A stretch of DNA of 64,000 nt from Paracoccus saliphilus (GTDB lineage: Bacteria; Pseudomonadota; Alphaproteobacteria; Rhodobacterales; Rhodobacteraceae). The notes beneath the pieces were generated by a model. It saw nothing but the letters and a program-made list of their open reading frames with translations, ran no database searches and was not told where the DNA came from. Positions 50,239 to 60,295 of this stretch are shown here, in pieces. The stretch's first letter is position 1; every line of letters begins with the position of its first letter. Position numbers and translations under genes: made by a program. The stretch covers positions 1,736,001 to 1,800,000 of the forward strand of contig NZ_CP067140.1 of assembly GCF_028553805.1 (NCBI RefSeq), written 5' to 3'.

Positions 50239-51315
50239 ATGACAGCTGACATCGAGAAACATGCCGCCGAGCGGATACTCGTGCTTGATGGTGCGATGGG
50301 CACGATGATCCAGCAGCAGAAACCGGATGAAGCCGTCTATCGCGGCGAGCGGTTCAAGGATTTTCGTTCCGATATCGCCGGGAACAACGAGCTTCTCAGC
50401 CTGACCGCGCCCGACATGATCCGCGGCATCCATGCCGATTTTCTCGAGGCCGGCGCGGATATCCTCTGCACCAATACCTTCGGAGCCAACGCCATCAGCC
50501 AGGCGGATTACTCCATGCAGGATCTGGCCGTCGAGATGAACATGGAAAGCGTGCGGCTCGCGCGTGAGGCGGCGGATGCCGTGGCGACTGCCGACCGGCC
50601 GCGTTGGGTCGCCGGGGGGATCGGGCCGACGAACCAGACCGCTTCGATCAGTCCCGATGTGAATGATCCGGGCTATCGCGCGGTGACCTTCGATGTCCTT
50701 GCAGCAGCCTATGGCGAGGCGGCGCGGGCGCTGATCGAGGCCGGGGTCGATCTGATCCTGATTGAGACCATCTTCGACACGCTGAACGCCAAGGCCGCGA
50801 TCTATGCCATCGAATCGTTGCGGGACAATGGAGTCGCGGTGCCGCCCCTGATGATTTCCGGCACGATCACGGACCGTTCGGGACGGACCCTGACCGGCCA
50901 GACGCCCGAAGCGTTCTGGGCCTCGATGAGCCATGCGCGCCCGTTCTCCATCGGACTCAACTGTGCCCTGGGCGCGGGCGAGATGCGGCAGCATGTCCGC
51001 ACCCTGTCGCAGGAGGCCGATACCCGCGTCAGCGCCTATCCCAACGCGGGTCTGCCCAACGAGATGGGCGGCTATGACGAAACGCCCGAAGATACCGCAG
51101 AGCATCTTGGCGAATGGGCCGATGCCGGCATCGTGAACATCGTTGGCGGCTGCTGCGGCACCACGCCCGCGCATATCGCGGCCATCGCCCGGGCCGTGGA
51201 GGGCAAGGCGCCGCGCAGGGTTCCCGCCAAGGTCAAGCGGATGCGGCTCAGCGGGCTGGAACTGTTCGAGGCCATGGGGGCCGAGGACCGGCAGACGGAG
51301 GGGAGCGCAGCATGA
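50239..51315 (+). CDS. metH: Homocysteine S-methyltransferase module of methionine synthase (MetH N-terminal part)
   Basis: A 358-residue homocysteine-binding barrel corresponding to domain 1 of MetH. The start resembles [13 protein letters not shown], and the three zinc cysteines are in GLNCALG and GGCCGTTP. It has to work with the separate C-terminal protein encoded next, because it lacks folate and cobalamin domains. The stop overlaps the next start by 4 nt (ATGA), which argues for a genuine split and not a sequencing frameshift; split metH genes are known in other alphaproteobacteria. Confidence 0.92.
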   Translation: MTADIEKHAAERILVLDGAMGTMIQQQKPDEAVYRGERFKDFRSDIAGNNELLSLTAPDMIRGIHADFLEAGADILCTNTFGANAISQADYSMQDLAVEMNMESVRLAREAADAVATADRPRWVAGGIGPTNQTASISPDVNDPGYRAVTFDVLAAAYGEAARALIEAGVDLILIETIFDTLNAKAAIYAIESLRDNGVAVPPLMISGTITDRSGRTLTGQTPEAFWASMSHARPFSIGLNCALGAGEMRQHVRTLSQEADTRVSAYPNAGLPNEMGGYDETPEDTAEHLGEWADAGIVNIVGGCCGTTPAHIAAIARAVEGKAPRRVPAKVKRMRLSGLELFEAMGAEDRQTEGSAA

Positions 51316-53987
51316 GTGGGATCGCGAATTTCATAAATATCGGCGAGCGCACCAACATTACCGGGTCGGCGAAGTTCAAGAAGCTGATCATGGAAGGCGA
51401 CTATGCCACGGCGCTGGATGTCGCACGTCAGCAGGTCGAGAACGGTGCGCAGATCATCGACGTGAACATGGATGAGGGCCTGCTGGATTCGGCCGAGGCG
51501 ATGACCACCTTCCTCAACCTAATCGCGTCGGAACCCGACATTTCCCGCGTGCCGGTCATGATCGACAGCTCCAAGTTCGAGGTGATCGAGGCCGGGCTCA
51601 AATGCGTTCAGGGTCGCTCGGTCGTGAACTCTATCTCGCTGAAAGAGGGCGAAGAGGCGTTTCTCGAACAGGCCCGGACCGTTCGCCGCTATGGCGCGGC
51701 GGTGGTCGTCATGGCCTTCGACGAGAACGGACAGGCCGAGACCGCCCAGCACAAGTTCGATATCTGCAAGCGCTCTTTCGATCTGCTGACCGAGCAGGCC
51801 GGTTTCGATCCGTGGGACATCATCTTCGACCCCAATATCTTTGCGGTCGCGACAGGGATCGAGGACCACAACAACTATGCCGTCGCGTTCTTCGAGGCGA
51901 CCCGCATGATCAAGGAGGCGATGCCGCATTGCCACGTGTCCGGCGGGTTGTCGAACGCCTCGTTCAGTTTCCGCGGCAACAATGCGGTGCGCGAGGCGAT
52001 GCATTCCGCCTTCCTGTATCACGCCATCCCCCTCGGGTTGGACATGGCCATCGTGAATGCCGGCCAGATCACCGTTTATGACGATATCCCGGACGAGCTG
52101 CGTGATCGGGTCGAGGATGTGCTGTTGAATCGCCGCGACGATGCGACGGAGCGGCTGTTGGAAGTCGCCGACAAGTACAAGGGCAGCGGCGAGGCGACCA
52201 AGAAGGAAGATCCGAAATGGCGCGAACTGGAGGTCGAGAAGCGGCTCGAGCACGCGCTTGTTCACGGCATTACCGATTTCGTCATCGATGACACCGAGGA
52301 ATGCCGCCACAAGGCCGACAAGCCGCTGGACGTGATCGAGGGGCCGCTCATGGACGGCATGAATGTCGTCGGCGATCTTTTCGGGGCGGGCAAGATGTTC
52401 CTGCCGCAGGTGGTGAAATCCGCGCGGGTCATGAAGACCGCCGTGGGTCATCTGCTGCCTTACATGGAAGAGGAAAAGAGACGCACGGGCGATACCTCGG
52501 CCAAGGGCAAGGTGCTGATGGCCACCGTCAAGGGCGACGTGCACGATATCGGCAAGAACATCGTCGGCGTCGTCCTGCAATGCAACAATTACGATGTCGT
52601 AGATCTGGGCGTCATGGTTCCGACCGAAGACATACTGACCAAGGCGCGTGAGGAGAAGGCGGATATCATCGGGCTTTCGGGCCTGATCACGCCTTCGCTC
52701 GATCGCATGGTCGAAGTCGCATCCGAGATGAAGCGGCAGGATTTCGATTTACCGTTGCTGATCGGCGGTGCTACCACCTCCAAGAAGCACACGGCACTGA
52801 AGGTCGCGCCGGAATATGAGCATGGCGTTATCCATGTCGACGATGCGTCGAAAGCGGTCGGCGTGGTCTCGAAACTGTTGTCCAAAACGGCCCGGACGAG
52901 CTACCTGGACGAGATCCTCGCCACGCAGGAACAGATGCGCGCGACATCGGATCGCGGCGGCGACCGCCCGACACTTCCATTCGCCGAGGCGCGCGCGAAT
53001 GCCTTCGATGGTGGATGGGACAGCTATAGCCCACCGGCGCCGCAATCGCCCGGCCTGCATGTGATCGATGATATGCCGGTTGAAACCCTTGCGGAATATA
53101 TCGACTGGACGCCGTTCTTCGCCACTTGGGAGATGCGCGGAAAATATCCGGCCATTCTCGACGATCCCGACAAGGGGGCTGTTGCCCGAGAGCTTTACGA
53201 CAATGCCAAGGCGATGCTTGGACGGATCATCTCGGAGGGTTGGTTCACACCCCGCGCCGTGGTCGGGCTCTGGCCCGCGAATAGCGATGGCGACGACCTG
53301 ATTGTCTGGACGGATGAGGACCGCAAGACCGAAGCGGCCCGGCTGCCGCAGCTTCGCCAGCAGAGCCGCAAGTCGAAGGACCGGCCCAACATGTCCCTGG
53401 CGGATCTCGTGGCACCGAAAGGGATCGACGACTGGATCGGCGGCTTTGCCGTGACCGCGGGGCCCGAGGCGCATGACCTCGCAGAGCAGTACAAGGCTGA
53501 CGGCAATGACTATGATTCGATCATGGTCCAGGCGCTTGGGGATCGGATCGCCGAAGCCTTTGCCGAGGCGCTGCATGCCCGCGTGCGCCGCTCGCTTTGG
53601 GGATATGCGCCGGATGAGAGGCTGGATAACGAGGCTCTGGTTGCCGAGCAATATCGCGGTATCCGTCCCGCGCCCGGCTATCCTGCCTGCCCGGATCATA
53701 CCGACAAGGACAGTCTTTTCGCATTGCTGGACGCGCCCCGTCATACCGGGATCGAGCTGACCGAAAGCTATGCGATGTGGCCGGCTGCGGCCGTGTCCGG
53801 CTTCTATTTTTCCCATCCCGGTGCCCGTTACTTCGGCATCGGCCGGATCGGCCCGGATCAGGTGGCCGACTATGCCCGCAGGAAGGGCATGGATCTGGCC
53901 GAGGCCGAACGTTGGCTGGCACCCAGCCTCGCTTACGCTCCCAACCGCAATGCCGGGCGGGACGAAACCGAGCGCAAGATCGCCTGA
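51312..53987 (+). CDS. metH: Cobalamin-dependent methionine synthase, folate/B12/reactivation part (MetH C-terminal part)
   Basis: An 891-residue protein with three MetH modules in order: pterin-binding barrel (about 1-310, [27 protein letters not shown]), cobalamin-binding unit (about 320-560) with the DxHxxG loop DVHDIGKN and lower-ligand His411, and the SAM-binding reactivation domain (about 590-891, [16 protein letters not shown], the [12 protein letters not shown] block). It transfers methyl from 5-methyl-THF to homocysteine bound by the partner encoded upstream. It lacks the homocysteine domain itself. Confidence 0.95.
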   Translation: MSGIANFINIGERTNITGSAKFKKLIMEGDYATALDVARQQVENGAQIIDVNMDEGLLDSAEAMTTFLNLIASEPDISRVPVMIDSSKFEVIEAGLKCVQGRSVVNSISLKEGEEAFLEQARTVRRYGAAVVVMAFDENGQAETAQHKFDICKRSFDLLTEQAGFDPWDIIFDPNIFAVATGIEDHNNYAVAFFEATRMIKEAMPHCHVSGGLSNASFSFRGNNAVREAMHSAFLYHAIPLGLDMAIVNAGQITVYDDIPDELRDRVEDVLLNRRDDATERLLEVADKYKGSGEATKKEDPKWRELEVEKRLEHALVHGITDFVIDDTEECRHKADKPLDVIEGPLMDGMNVVGDLFGAGKMFLPQVVKSARVMKTAVGHLLPYMEEEKRRTGDTSAKGKVLMATVKGDVHDIGKNIVGVVLQCNNYDVVDLGVMVPTEDILTKAREEKADIIGLSGLITPSLDRMVEVASEMKRQDFDLPLLIGGATTSKKHTALKVAPEYEHGVIHVDDASKAVGVVSKLLSKTARTSYLDEILATQEQMRATSDRGGDRPTLPFAEARANAFDGGWDSYSPPAPQSPGLHVIDDMPVETLAEYIDWTPFFATWEMRGKYPAILDDPDKGAVARELYDNAKAMLGRIISEGWFTPRAVVGLWPANSDGDDLIVWTDEDRKTEAARLPQLRQQSRKSKDRPNMSLADLVAPKGIDDWIGGFAVTAGPEAHDLAEQYKADGNDYDSIMVQALGDRIAEAFAEALHARVRRSLWGYAPDERLDNEALVAEQYRGIRPAPGYPACPDHTDKDSLFALLDAPRHTGIELTESYAMWPAAAVSGFYFSHPGARYFGIGRIGPDQVADYARRKGMDLAEAERWLAPSLAYAPNRNAGRDETERKIA

Positions 53988-54027
53988 TTGCGATCAATCT
54001 ACTCCACCGCAGAAAGAGAGGAACGAG

Positions 54028-55212
54028 ATGACCGACAGAACCTGGCTATTCACCAGCGAATCCGTGTCCGAGGGACATCCAGACAAGGTTTGCGACAGAA
54101 TCTCGGACGCTGTGCTGGATGCCTATCTGGCCGCTGATCCGAACAGCCGCGTCGCCTGTGAAACGCTTGCCACCACCGATCACGTGACCATCGCCGGTGA
54201 AGTTCGCGGCCCTGATGACGTGCGTCAGCATGTCGAGGAGATCGCGCGTCAGGCCATCAAGGATATCGGTTACGAGCAGAAAGGTTTTTCCTGGAAGACC
54301 TGCGCCGTCAACAACCTGCTGCATGAGCAATCCGCCGATATCGCCATGGGCGTCGACGAAGGCAGTAAGGGCGAGGAAGGTGCCGGCGATCAGGGCATCA
54401 TGTTCGGCTATGCCTGCAACGAGACCGACGAGCTGATGCCGGCGCCGATCCAGTTCTCGCACCGCATCCTGCGGATGATGGCCGAGGATCGGAAATCGGG
54501 CAAACAGCCGAAATTCGGTCCCGACGCCAAGAGCCAGGTCACGCTGGAATACCGCAATGGCAAACCTGTCGGGCTCGACACGGTGGTCGTCTCGACCCAG
54601 CATATGGAGGGGTTGAGCCAGGACGAGGTGCGCGAACTCGTGAAGCCTTATATCACCGCCGTCTTCCCGAACGACTGGAGCTTGCCCGATGACCGGCTGA
54701 TCGTGAACCCGACCGGCAATTTCGTGATCGGCGGGCCGGATGGCGATGCCGGGCTGACCGGACGCAAGATCATCGTGGATACCTATGGCGGCGCGGCGCC
54801 TCATGGCGGCGGGGCGTTCTCGGGCAAGGATCCCACCAAGGTGGACCGCTCGGCAGCTTATGCCGCCCGCTACCTTGCCAAGAACGTGGTTGCCGCGGGT
54901 CTTGCCGAGAAATGCCAGATCCAGCTTGCCTATGCCATCGGCGTTCCCGAGCCGGTCGCGCTTTATGTCGAGACGCTCGGAACCGGGCGCGTGGATACAG
55001 ACAAGCTTGCAGCGAAGCTGCGCGAGATGATGCGCCTGACTCCGCGCGGCATCCGTGAGCACCTGGACCTGCTCAAGCCCATCTATGCCCGCACATCGGC
55101 CTATGGCCATTTCGGGCGCGAGCCGGATGCCGATGGCGGCTTCTCATGGGAAAAGACCGATCTCGCCGACGAACTGGCCCGCAGCTTTGGTGCGACCCAA
55201 GCGGCCGAGTAA
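54028..55212 (+). CDS. metK: S-adenosylmethionine synthetase
   Basis: Makes SAM from methionine and ATP. The 394-residue enzyme has [16 protein letters not shown], the ATP motif [12 protein letters not shown] and the phosphate motif [23 protein letters not shown] precedes the ATG. In this operon it restores the SAM used three times per betaine made. Confidence 0.97.
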   Translation: MTDRTWLFTSESVSEGHPDKVCDRISDAVLDAYLAADPNSRVACETLATTDHVTIAGEVRGPDDVRQHVEEIARQAIKDIGYEQKGFSWKTCAVNNLLHEQSADIAMGVDEGSKGEEGAGDQGIMFGYACNETDELMPAPIQFSHRILRMMAEDRKSGKQPKFGPDAKSQVTLEYRNGKPVGLDTVVVSTQHMEGLSQDEVRELVKPYITAVFPNDWSLPDDRLIVNPTGNFVIGGPDGDAGLTGRKIIVDTYGGAAPHGGGAFSGKDPTKVDRSAAYAARYLAKNVVAAGLAEKCQIQLAYAIGVPEPVALYVETLGTGRVDTDKLAAKLREMMRLTPRGIREHLDLLKPIYARTSAYGHFGREPDADGGFSWEKTDLADELARSFGATQAAE

Positions 55213-55240
55213 TCGAACAAAACGAAAAGGCAAAAGACAC

Positions 55241-56653
55241 ATGAATAAACCGGAAAGAATCACCCCTGAAGATTGCGTAATCCGCGACATTTCGCTTGCC
55301 GATTACGGCCGCCGCGAACTTGACATCGCCGAGACGGAGATGCCGGGCCTGATGGCGCTTCGTGCGGAATATGGCGCGGCGCAGCCGCTGAAGGGCGCGC
55401 GGATCGCGGGTTCGTTGCACATGACGATCCAGACGGCGGTGCTGATCGAGACGCTGGTCGCGCTCGGTGCCGAGGTGCGGTGGGCGTCGTGCAACATCTT
55501 CTCGACCCAGGACCACGCCGCGGCCGCGATCGCCGCCGGGGGCACCCCGGTCTTCGCCATCAAGGGCGAAACGCTGGAGGAATACTGGGATTACTGCGAC
55601 CGCATCTTCCTGTTCGAGGAGGGCGCCAACCTGATCCTCGACGATGGCGGCGACGCGACGCTCTACATCCTCCTGGGCGCGCGGGTGGAGGCCGGCGAGA
55701 CCGACCTGATCGAAACGCCGACCAGCGAAGAGGAAGAGGCGCTGTTTGCCCAGATCAAGAAGCGGATGGCGGCAAGCCCCGGCTGGTTCACCAGGCAGCG
55801 CGACCAGCTGCAAGGCGTCAGTGAAGAAACCACGACCGGCGTGCACCGCCTCTATGACCTGCACAAGAAAGGGCTGCTGCCCTTCCCGGCGATCAACGTC
55901 AATGACAGCGTCACCAAGTCGAAATTCGACAATAAATACGGCTGCAAGGAATCGCTGGTCGACGGCATCCGCCGCGCCACCGACACGATGATGGCCGGCA
56001 AGACCGCCCTGGTCTGCGGCTATGGCGATGTCGGCAAGGGTTCGGCGGCAAGCCTGCGCGGCGCCGGTGCGCGGGTGAAGGTGACCGAAGTCGATCCGAT
56101 CTGCGCGCTACAGGCGGCGATGGACGGGTTCGAGGTGGTGACGCTGGAAGACGTGGTGGCCTCTGCCGATATCTTCATTACCACCACCGGCAATCGCGAC
56201 GTGATCCGCATCGAGCATATGCGCGAGATGAAGGACATGGCGATCGTCGGCAATATCGGCCATTTCGACAACGAGATCCAGGTCGCGGCGCTGAAGAACC
56301 ACAAATGGACCAATATCAAGGATCAGGTGGACATGATCGAGATGCCTTCGGGCAGCCGGATCATCCTGCTCTCCGAGGGGCGTCTGCTGAACCTCGGCAA
56401 CGCGACCGGGCATCCGTCCTTCGTGATGTCGGCCAGCTTCACCAACCAGGTGCTCGCCCAGATCGAGCTGTGGACCAAGGGCGATGAATACCGGCCCGGT
56501 GTCTACATCCTGCCGAAAGCACTGGATGAAAAAGTCGCGAGGCTGCATCTGGACAAGATCGGGGTGAGGCTCTCCAAGCTCGATCCCGAACAGGCAGATT
56601 ATATCGGTGTTTCGGTCGATGGTCCCTTCAAATCAGATCATTACCGGTATTGA
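55241..56653 (+). CDS. ahcY: Adenosylhomocysteinase
   Basis: Splits S-adenosylhomocysteine to adenosine and homocysteine with bound NAD. The 470-residue protein shows [29 protein letters not shown], the NAD loop [11 protein letters not shown], and the C-terminal [34 protein letters not shown] tail. It removes the product that inhibits methyltransferases. Codon third positions are even richer in G/C than in the neighbours. Confidence 0.97.
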   Translation: MNKPERITPEDCVIRDISLADYGRRELDIAETEMPGLMALRAEYGAAQPLKGARIAGSLHMTIQTAVLIETLVALGAEVRWASCNIFSTQDHAAAAIAAGGTPVFAIKGETLEEYWDYCDRIFLFEEGANLILDDGGDATLYILLGARVEAGETDLIETPTSEEEEALFAQIKKRMAASPGWFTRQRDQLQGVSEETTTGVHRLYDLHKKGLLPFPAINVNDSVTKSKFDNKYGCKESLVDGIRRATDTMMAGKTALVCGYGDVGKGSAASLRGAGARVKVTEVDPICALQAAMDGFEVVTLEDVVASADIFITTTGNRDVIRIEHMREMKDMAIVGNIGHFDNEIQVAALKNHKWTNIKDQVDMIEMPSGSRIILLSEGRLLNLGNATGHPSFVMSASFTNQVLAQIELWTKGDEYRPGVYILPKALDEKVARLHLDKIGVRLSKLDPEQADYIGVSVDGPFKSDHYRY

Positions 56654-56663
56654 GGAGACATCC

Positions 56664-57656
56664 ATGAGCGAGACGAAGCCACATATCGTGGGAATCGGAA
56701 ATGCTCTGGTGGATGTTGTCGCTCCGGTCGGTCACGATGTGATCGACCGGCACGGCCTCACCCCCGGGGGAATGCATCTGGTAGAAGCCGAAGCGGCAAA
56801 GGCGCTTTTCGCCGAAGTCGCGCCGGGCTATCGCCAATCGGGCGGATCGGTTGCCAATTCCATCGCCCATATGACCGGGAACGAGTTGCGCGCGACCTAT
56901 CTGGGCAAGATTGCCGCTGACGATCTTGGCGGCACCTTCCGCGAGGAAATGGACGGCATGGGCATTGCCGCGCCGGTGAAGGACGGCCCGGAGGACGGGA
57001 TCGGCACGGGGCATTGCGTCGTGCTGGTGACCCCCGACGGCGAGCGCACGATGAGCACCCATCTGGGCGCCGCGGTCACGCTTTCCCCGTCCGATATCGC
57101 GGCCGAGCATTTCGAAGGCTGTGATATCCTCTTTATCGAGGGGTATCTCTGGGATGCGCCGCATGGTCCGGCGGTCATCGAAACCGCAGCCGGATACGCA
57201 AAATCGGCCGGGGCGCGCGTTGCGCTGACACCCTCCGATCCCGGCTGTGTAGAGCGCAACCGCGACGGCATGCTGGGTTTCATCGCCGATCATGCCGATA
57301 TCCTGATCGGCAACCATGTCGAGATCGGGGCATTGGCCGAGCAGGATGATACTGCTGCCGCCTTGCAATGGGCGCTTGACCGCGTCTCGGTTGCAGCCGT
57401 GACCGAAGGTGAAAACGGCTCGCTTGTCTCCGATGGCGGAGAGCCCGTTCGCATCGATGCGGCCCTGGTAACCGAAATCGTCGATTCGACAGGGGCGGGC
57501 GATGCCTATGCCAGCGGCTTCCTGAGCGGGTTGGCGCGGGGTCTGGATGTCGCTGAATCCGGCCGGATCGGCGCAGGGCTCGCGGCCCGTGTCCTGGGGC
57601 ATTTCGGTGCTCGTGAAGGCGCTGCCGCGCGAGCGATCAAGCTTTCTGCGGCTTGA
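56664..57656 (+). CDS. PfkB-family adenosine kinase
   Basis: A 330-residue ribokinase-fold sugar/nucleoside kinase. The PfkB signatures are SGGSVANSIAHM near the N-terminus and the anion-hole/catalytic Asp motif DSTGAGDAYASGFLSG near the C-terminus. After ahcY the expected substrate is adenosine, giving AMP; the assignment to adenosine rests on the operon context and family resemblance. GAGGAG precedes the ATG, 10 bp after ahcY. It is the last gene of the operon. Confidence 0.88.
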   Translation: MSETKPHIVGIGNALVDVVAPVGHDVIDRHGLTPGGMHLVEAEAAKALFAEVAPGYRQSGGSVANSIAHMTGNELRATYLGKIAADDLGGTFREEMDGMGIAAPVKDGPEDGIGTGHCVVLVTPDGERTMSTHLGAAVTLSPSDIAAEHFEGCDILFIEGYLWDAPHGPAVIETAAGYAKSAGARVALTPSDPGCVERNRDGMLGFIADHADILIGNHVEIGALAEQDDTAAALQWALDRVSVAAVTEGENGSLVSDGGEPVRIDAALVTEIVDSTGAGDAYASGFLSGLARGLDVAESGRIGAGLAARVLGHFGAREGAAARAIKLSAA

Positions 57657-57662
57657 AGGGCG

Positions 57663-57696
57663 GGGTGGGCGGCCCTGATCTCCGCCCATCCTTTCT
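57663..57696 (+). terminator. Intrinsic terminator of the betaine/methyl-cycle operon
   Basis: GGGTGGGCGG (57663-57672) pairs with CCGCCCATCC (57682-57691), ten pairs with one G-T, and TTTCTCTCTTTT follows directly. It starts 7 nt after the last stop. Confidence 0.75.
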
Positions 57697-57942
57697 CTCT
57701 TTTCGAAAGTAGCTTGCAGCACTGACGAAAGAAGAAGAAATGAAAGCAAAGCGTCGTGAACCGGGAATGTCTTGCAAACACTGCACCTCGTTTTCGGAGA
57801 TGTGTGGGGCTGTAGAGATTGCTTCTATGACAAACATATCGGCGATTTCTTGCTTTCTTTGGCAATGGCCCTGACGGGCCGATATACAGTTCGGAACGGC
57901 TTGCCCTATACTGGGACCGTGAAAATGTAAGGGAGCATAATG

Positions 57943-58146
57943 ATGATCAAATTCACGACTTTGACCGCCGCACTCGGTTTGGCAGCTTCCTCGGCACTCG
58001 CGGGTGGCTATGTCGCACCCGTTGTCGAGCCGGAGCCGGTGATCGTTGAGGAGGAACCAGCAAGCTCGAATGCCGGGCTGGTTGTTCCTGCCCTGCTGTT
58101 GCTGGGCGTCATTGCTGCGGTCGCGTCGGACGACGACGACACCTGA
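57943..58146 (+). CDS. Small exported single-helix protein
   Basis: A 67-residue protein. It has a signal peptide (about 1-20, ALAGGY), a short Pro/Glu/Val segment (EPEPVIVEEEP), a C-terminal hydrophobic helix (LVVPALLLLGVIAAVA) and an acidic DDDDT end. Similar small proteins are common in Rhodobacteraceae, as far as I recall, without known function. GGGAG lies 7 nt before the ATG at 57943; an ATG at 57940 is the alternative. It has its own strong terminator. Confidence 0.7.
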   Translation: MIKFTTLTAALGLAASSALAGGYVAPVVEPEPVIVEEEPASSNAGLVVPALLLLGVIAAVASDDDDT

Positions 58147-58248
58147 AGCGACATCCGTGGGATATCTCTCGTAATTATCTGATCCGCTATCGTATTGGAT
58201 ATGAGAATATCTCCACAAGGTCATGCTCTGAATTGTCGAAAGACAATT

Positions 58249-58274
58249 GCCCGCCATTCGTGGCGGGCTTTTTT
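58249..58274 (+). terminator. Intrinsic terminator with TTCG tetraloop
   Basis: GCCCGCCA-TTCG-TGGCGGGC is followed by six T residues: a textbook rho-independent terminator, 103 bp after the small exported protein gene. Confidence 0.92.
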
Positions 58275-58844
58275 ACTTTTATCGATCTGTGTGCTGGCGC
58301 GGGACCATGGGGGAAATCTACAGCTCGAGCGCCAATGTGGCATAGGTGCTTGGGCCCGGAAAATATGCGTATAAGGCAGGGTTATGCATGGTGAAGAGTG
58401 AACCCTGCACCCTGCAGATGTTTTGCAATCTCCCAACGGTGACCGACGGATTGTTCACCGAGGGGCAAAGTCGCATTCGGTCGGCAAGGTGCCGCTCTTG
58501 AGTGATCGTCACCGTGCGCCACAACTATCATTAAAGATAGTGGCCCTCCGGAGGCGGGGCCAATAGGGAAGCTGGTACGATGCCAATAGGGAAGCTGGTA
58601 CGATGCCGATGACTTCAAATTCCGCCTGCTCCCATCACTGTAGGCGGTGAGCAGAGACGATTTCGAACCACTCAAGGCGCAGGGTTTCGGGAAGCTCTCG
58701 CAGAGGCGGTAAGCGGGGAGATTGCCGCCTGACAACCTGGCCAGTGGTCAATCCGGGTCAAGTGTGCCGGTAACAGGCTACCGGCCCCATTGCTTTTGAC
58801 CTCTCGGAGACATGCCTGATCAAATCGCGACGAGGAGATATGCC
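58275..58844. other. Gene-poor region with a 23-bp tandem duplication
   Basis: About 570 bp with no supported gene. The one clear structure is a perfect 23-bp tandem duplication at 58560-58582 and 58583-58605 (unit beginning CCAATAGGGAAGCTGG). Short open frames on both strands show no recognisable protein. A GAGGAG for the next gene is at 58832-58837. Confidence 0.55.
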
Positions 58845-60182
58845 ATGCTCAGTACAACACAGACCCCCGGGGATGAGCGCATTCACCCCAATGTACCCAC
58901 GGTGGACCAGTCGGATCGGATCGTTCCGATCAACCTGCGCCAGTCCGGGCCGACGCCGGTCCAGATGCTCATTTCGACCCGCGTGCGAAAATCGCCCTTC
59001 TGGCATCTGTCCATAGAGGCAGGCGCATGGCGCGCCACGGTCTACAATCGCATGTATCACCCGCGCGGCTATGTCCGGCCCGAAGACGGTGGCGCGATGG
59101 CCGAATATGATGCCCTGATCAACCGTGTGACACTCTGGAACGTGGCGGTCGAACGACAGATCCGGATCAAGGGGCCGGATGCCGAAGCCTTCGTCGATTT
59201 CGTGATCACCCGCGATGCCACCCGGATCAGGCCCATGCATGGCAAGTACTGCATCCTGTGCAATGACAGGGGCGGTATCCTGAACGACCCGGTGCTGCTC
59301 AGGTTGGCAGAGGACGAGTTCTGGTTTTCGATCTCGGATTCCGACCTCATGCTCTGGTTGCAGGGCGTCAATGTCGCGCGCCGCTTCGATGTGGAGATCG
59401 ACGAGATCGATGTCTCGCCGCTGCAGATCCAGGGACCGCTGTCGGAGGATCTCATGGCCGATCTTGTCGGCGAGGAGGTGCGGGCCATTCCCTATTACGG
59501 CCTGATGGAGACCGAGATCGGCGGCTGTCCTGTCGTCATCAGCCAGACGGGTTTCACCGGCGAAAAAGGATACGAGGTCTATGTCCGTGACGCCACGGAG
59601 AATGCCGAAGAGATCTGGTACGCGATCCGGGGGCAGGGTGCGCGCTTCGGTCTGCGCGTCATCGCACCGGCTCATCACCGTCGTATCGCGGCCGGAATCC
59701 TGTCCTGGGGTCAGGATCTGGACGCTGAAACCTCGCCCTTCCAGGTCAATCTCGCCTACCAGGTGCCGCGCAAGAAGGCGGGCGACTATATCGGCAGGGC
59801 CGAGTTGGAGCGCCAGCGCGCCATTATCGACGAGGGCGGCTACCCGTTCCGGCAAAAGCTGGTCGGCATGAAGCTGGGCGGCCATCCGATCACCGATTAT
59901 GCGCCGGATTTCTGGCTGGTAACCGATCCCGAAGGCAACCGCATGGGTTATCTGACCTCGCCCTGGTGGTCGCCGGAACTGGAAACGAACATCGCCCTTG
60001 GTTACGTGCCGTGGGAAATGTCTGCGCGCGGCACCGCGTTGAAGGTCGAACTGCCCGAGGCCTACTCTGAAACTTCCGGTCAGTCCGTCGATGCGGTGGT
60101 CTGCGAGGTGCCTTTCAGACCCTCGGTCAACCCGAGCGCGCGTGAACGTGCGATCGCCGCCGGGCGCGATTCGGCCGACTGA
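58845..60182 (+). CDS. GcvT-family THF-dependent methyltransferase, DmdA-like
   Basis: A 445-residue protein of the GcvT/DmdA fold. ISTRVRKSPFWHLSIEAGA, TVYNRMY, LWNVAVERQIRIKGPDA, GGILNDPVLLRLAEDEFWFSISDSD and DVSPLQIQGP parallel the DMSP demethylase DmdA more than glycine-cleavage T protein. It is about 75 residues longer than DmdA. Such enzymes move a methyl group from a substrate (DMSP, methylated amines, aryl methyl ethers) to tetrahydrofolate. The substrate here is unknown; the MetF-like gene follows after 113 bp. GAGGAG sits 7 nt before the chosen ATG; an ATG at 58812 is the alternative. Confidence 0.75.
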   Translation: MLSTTQTPGDERIHPNVPTVDQSDRIVPINLRQSGPTPVQMLISTRVRKSPFWHLSIEAGAWRATVYNRMYHPRGYVRPEDGGAMAEYDALINRVTLWNVAVERQIRIKGPDAEAFVDFVITRDATRIRPMHGKYCILCNDRGGILNDPVLLRLAEDEFWFSISDSDLMLWLQGVNVARRFDVEIDEIDVSPLQIQGPLSEDLMADLVGEEVRAIPYYGLMETEIGGCPVVISQTGFTGEKGYEVYVRDATENAEEIWYAIRGQGARFGLRVIAPAHHRRIAAGILSWGQDLDAETSPFQVNLAYQVPRKKAGDYIGRAELERQRAIIDEGGYPFRQKLVGMKLGGHPITDYAPDFWLVTDPEGNRMGYLTSPWWSPELETNIALGYVPWEMSARGTALKVELPEAYSETSGQSVDAVVCEVPFRPSVNPSARERAIAAGRDSAD

Positions 60183-60295
60183 GCCGGGTTCTTTGGGTCG
60201 GACCCGCCTGAGGGACTGTCCGGGGCCTGCTTGCCAGAGCGTTCAGCAACCGCATGTTCCGGACGATCCATACGATATTGAAGAAAGAAGGGCCG

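Noticed and set aside
51300..51320. Frameshift error in metH
   Set aside because: The ATGA overlap and clean domain boundary fit two genuine genes, as in other alphaproteobacteria.
58382..58735. Open frames in the 58.3-58.8 kb gap as a transposase remnant
   Set aside because: No transposase motif or terminal inverted repeats could be recognised; only the 23-bp duplication is certain.
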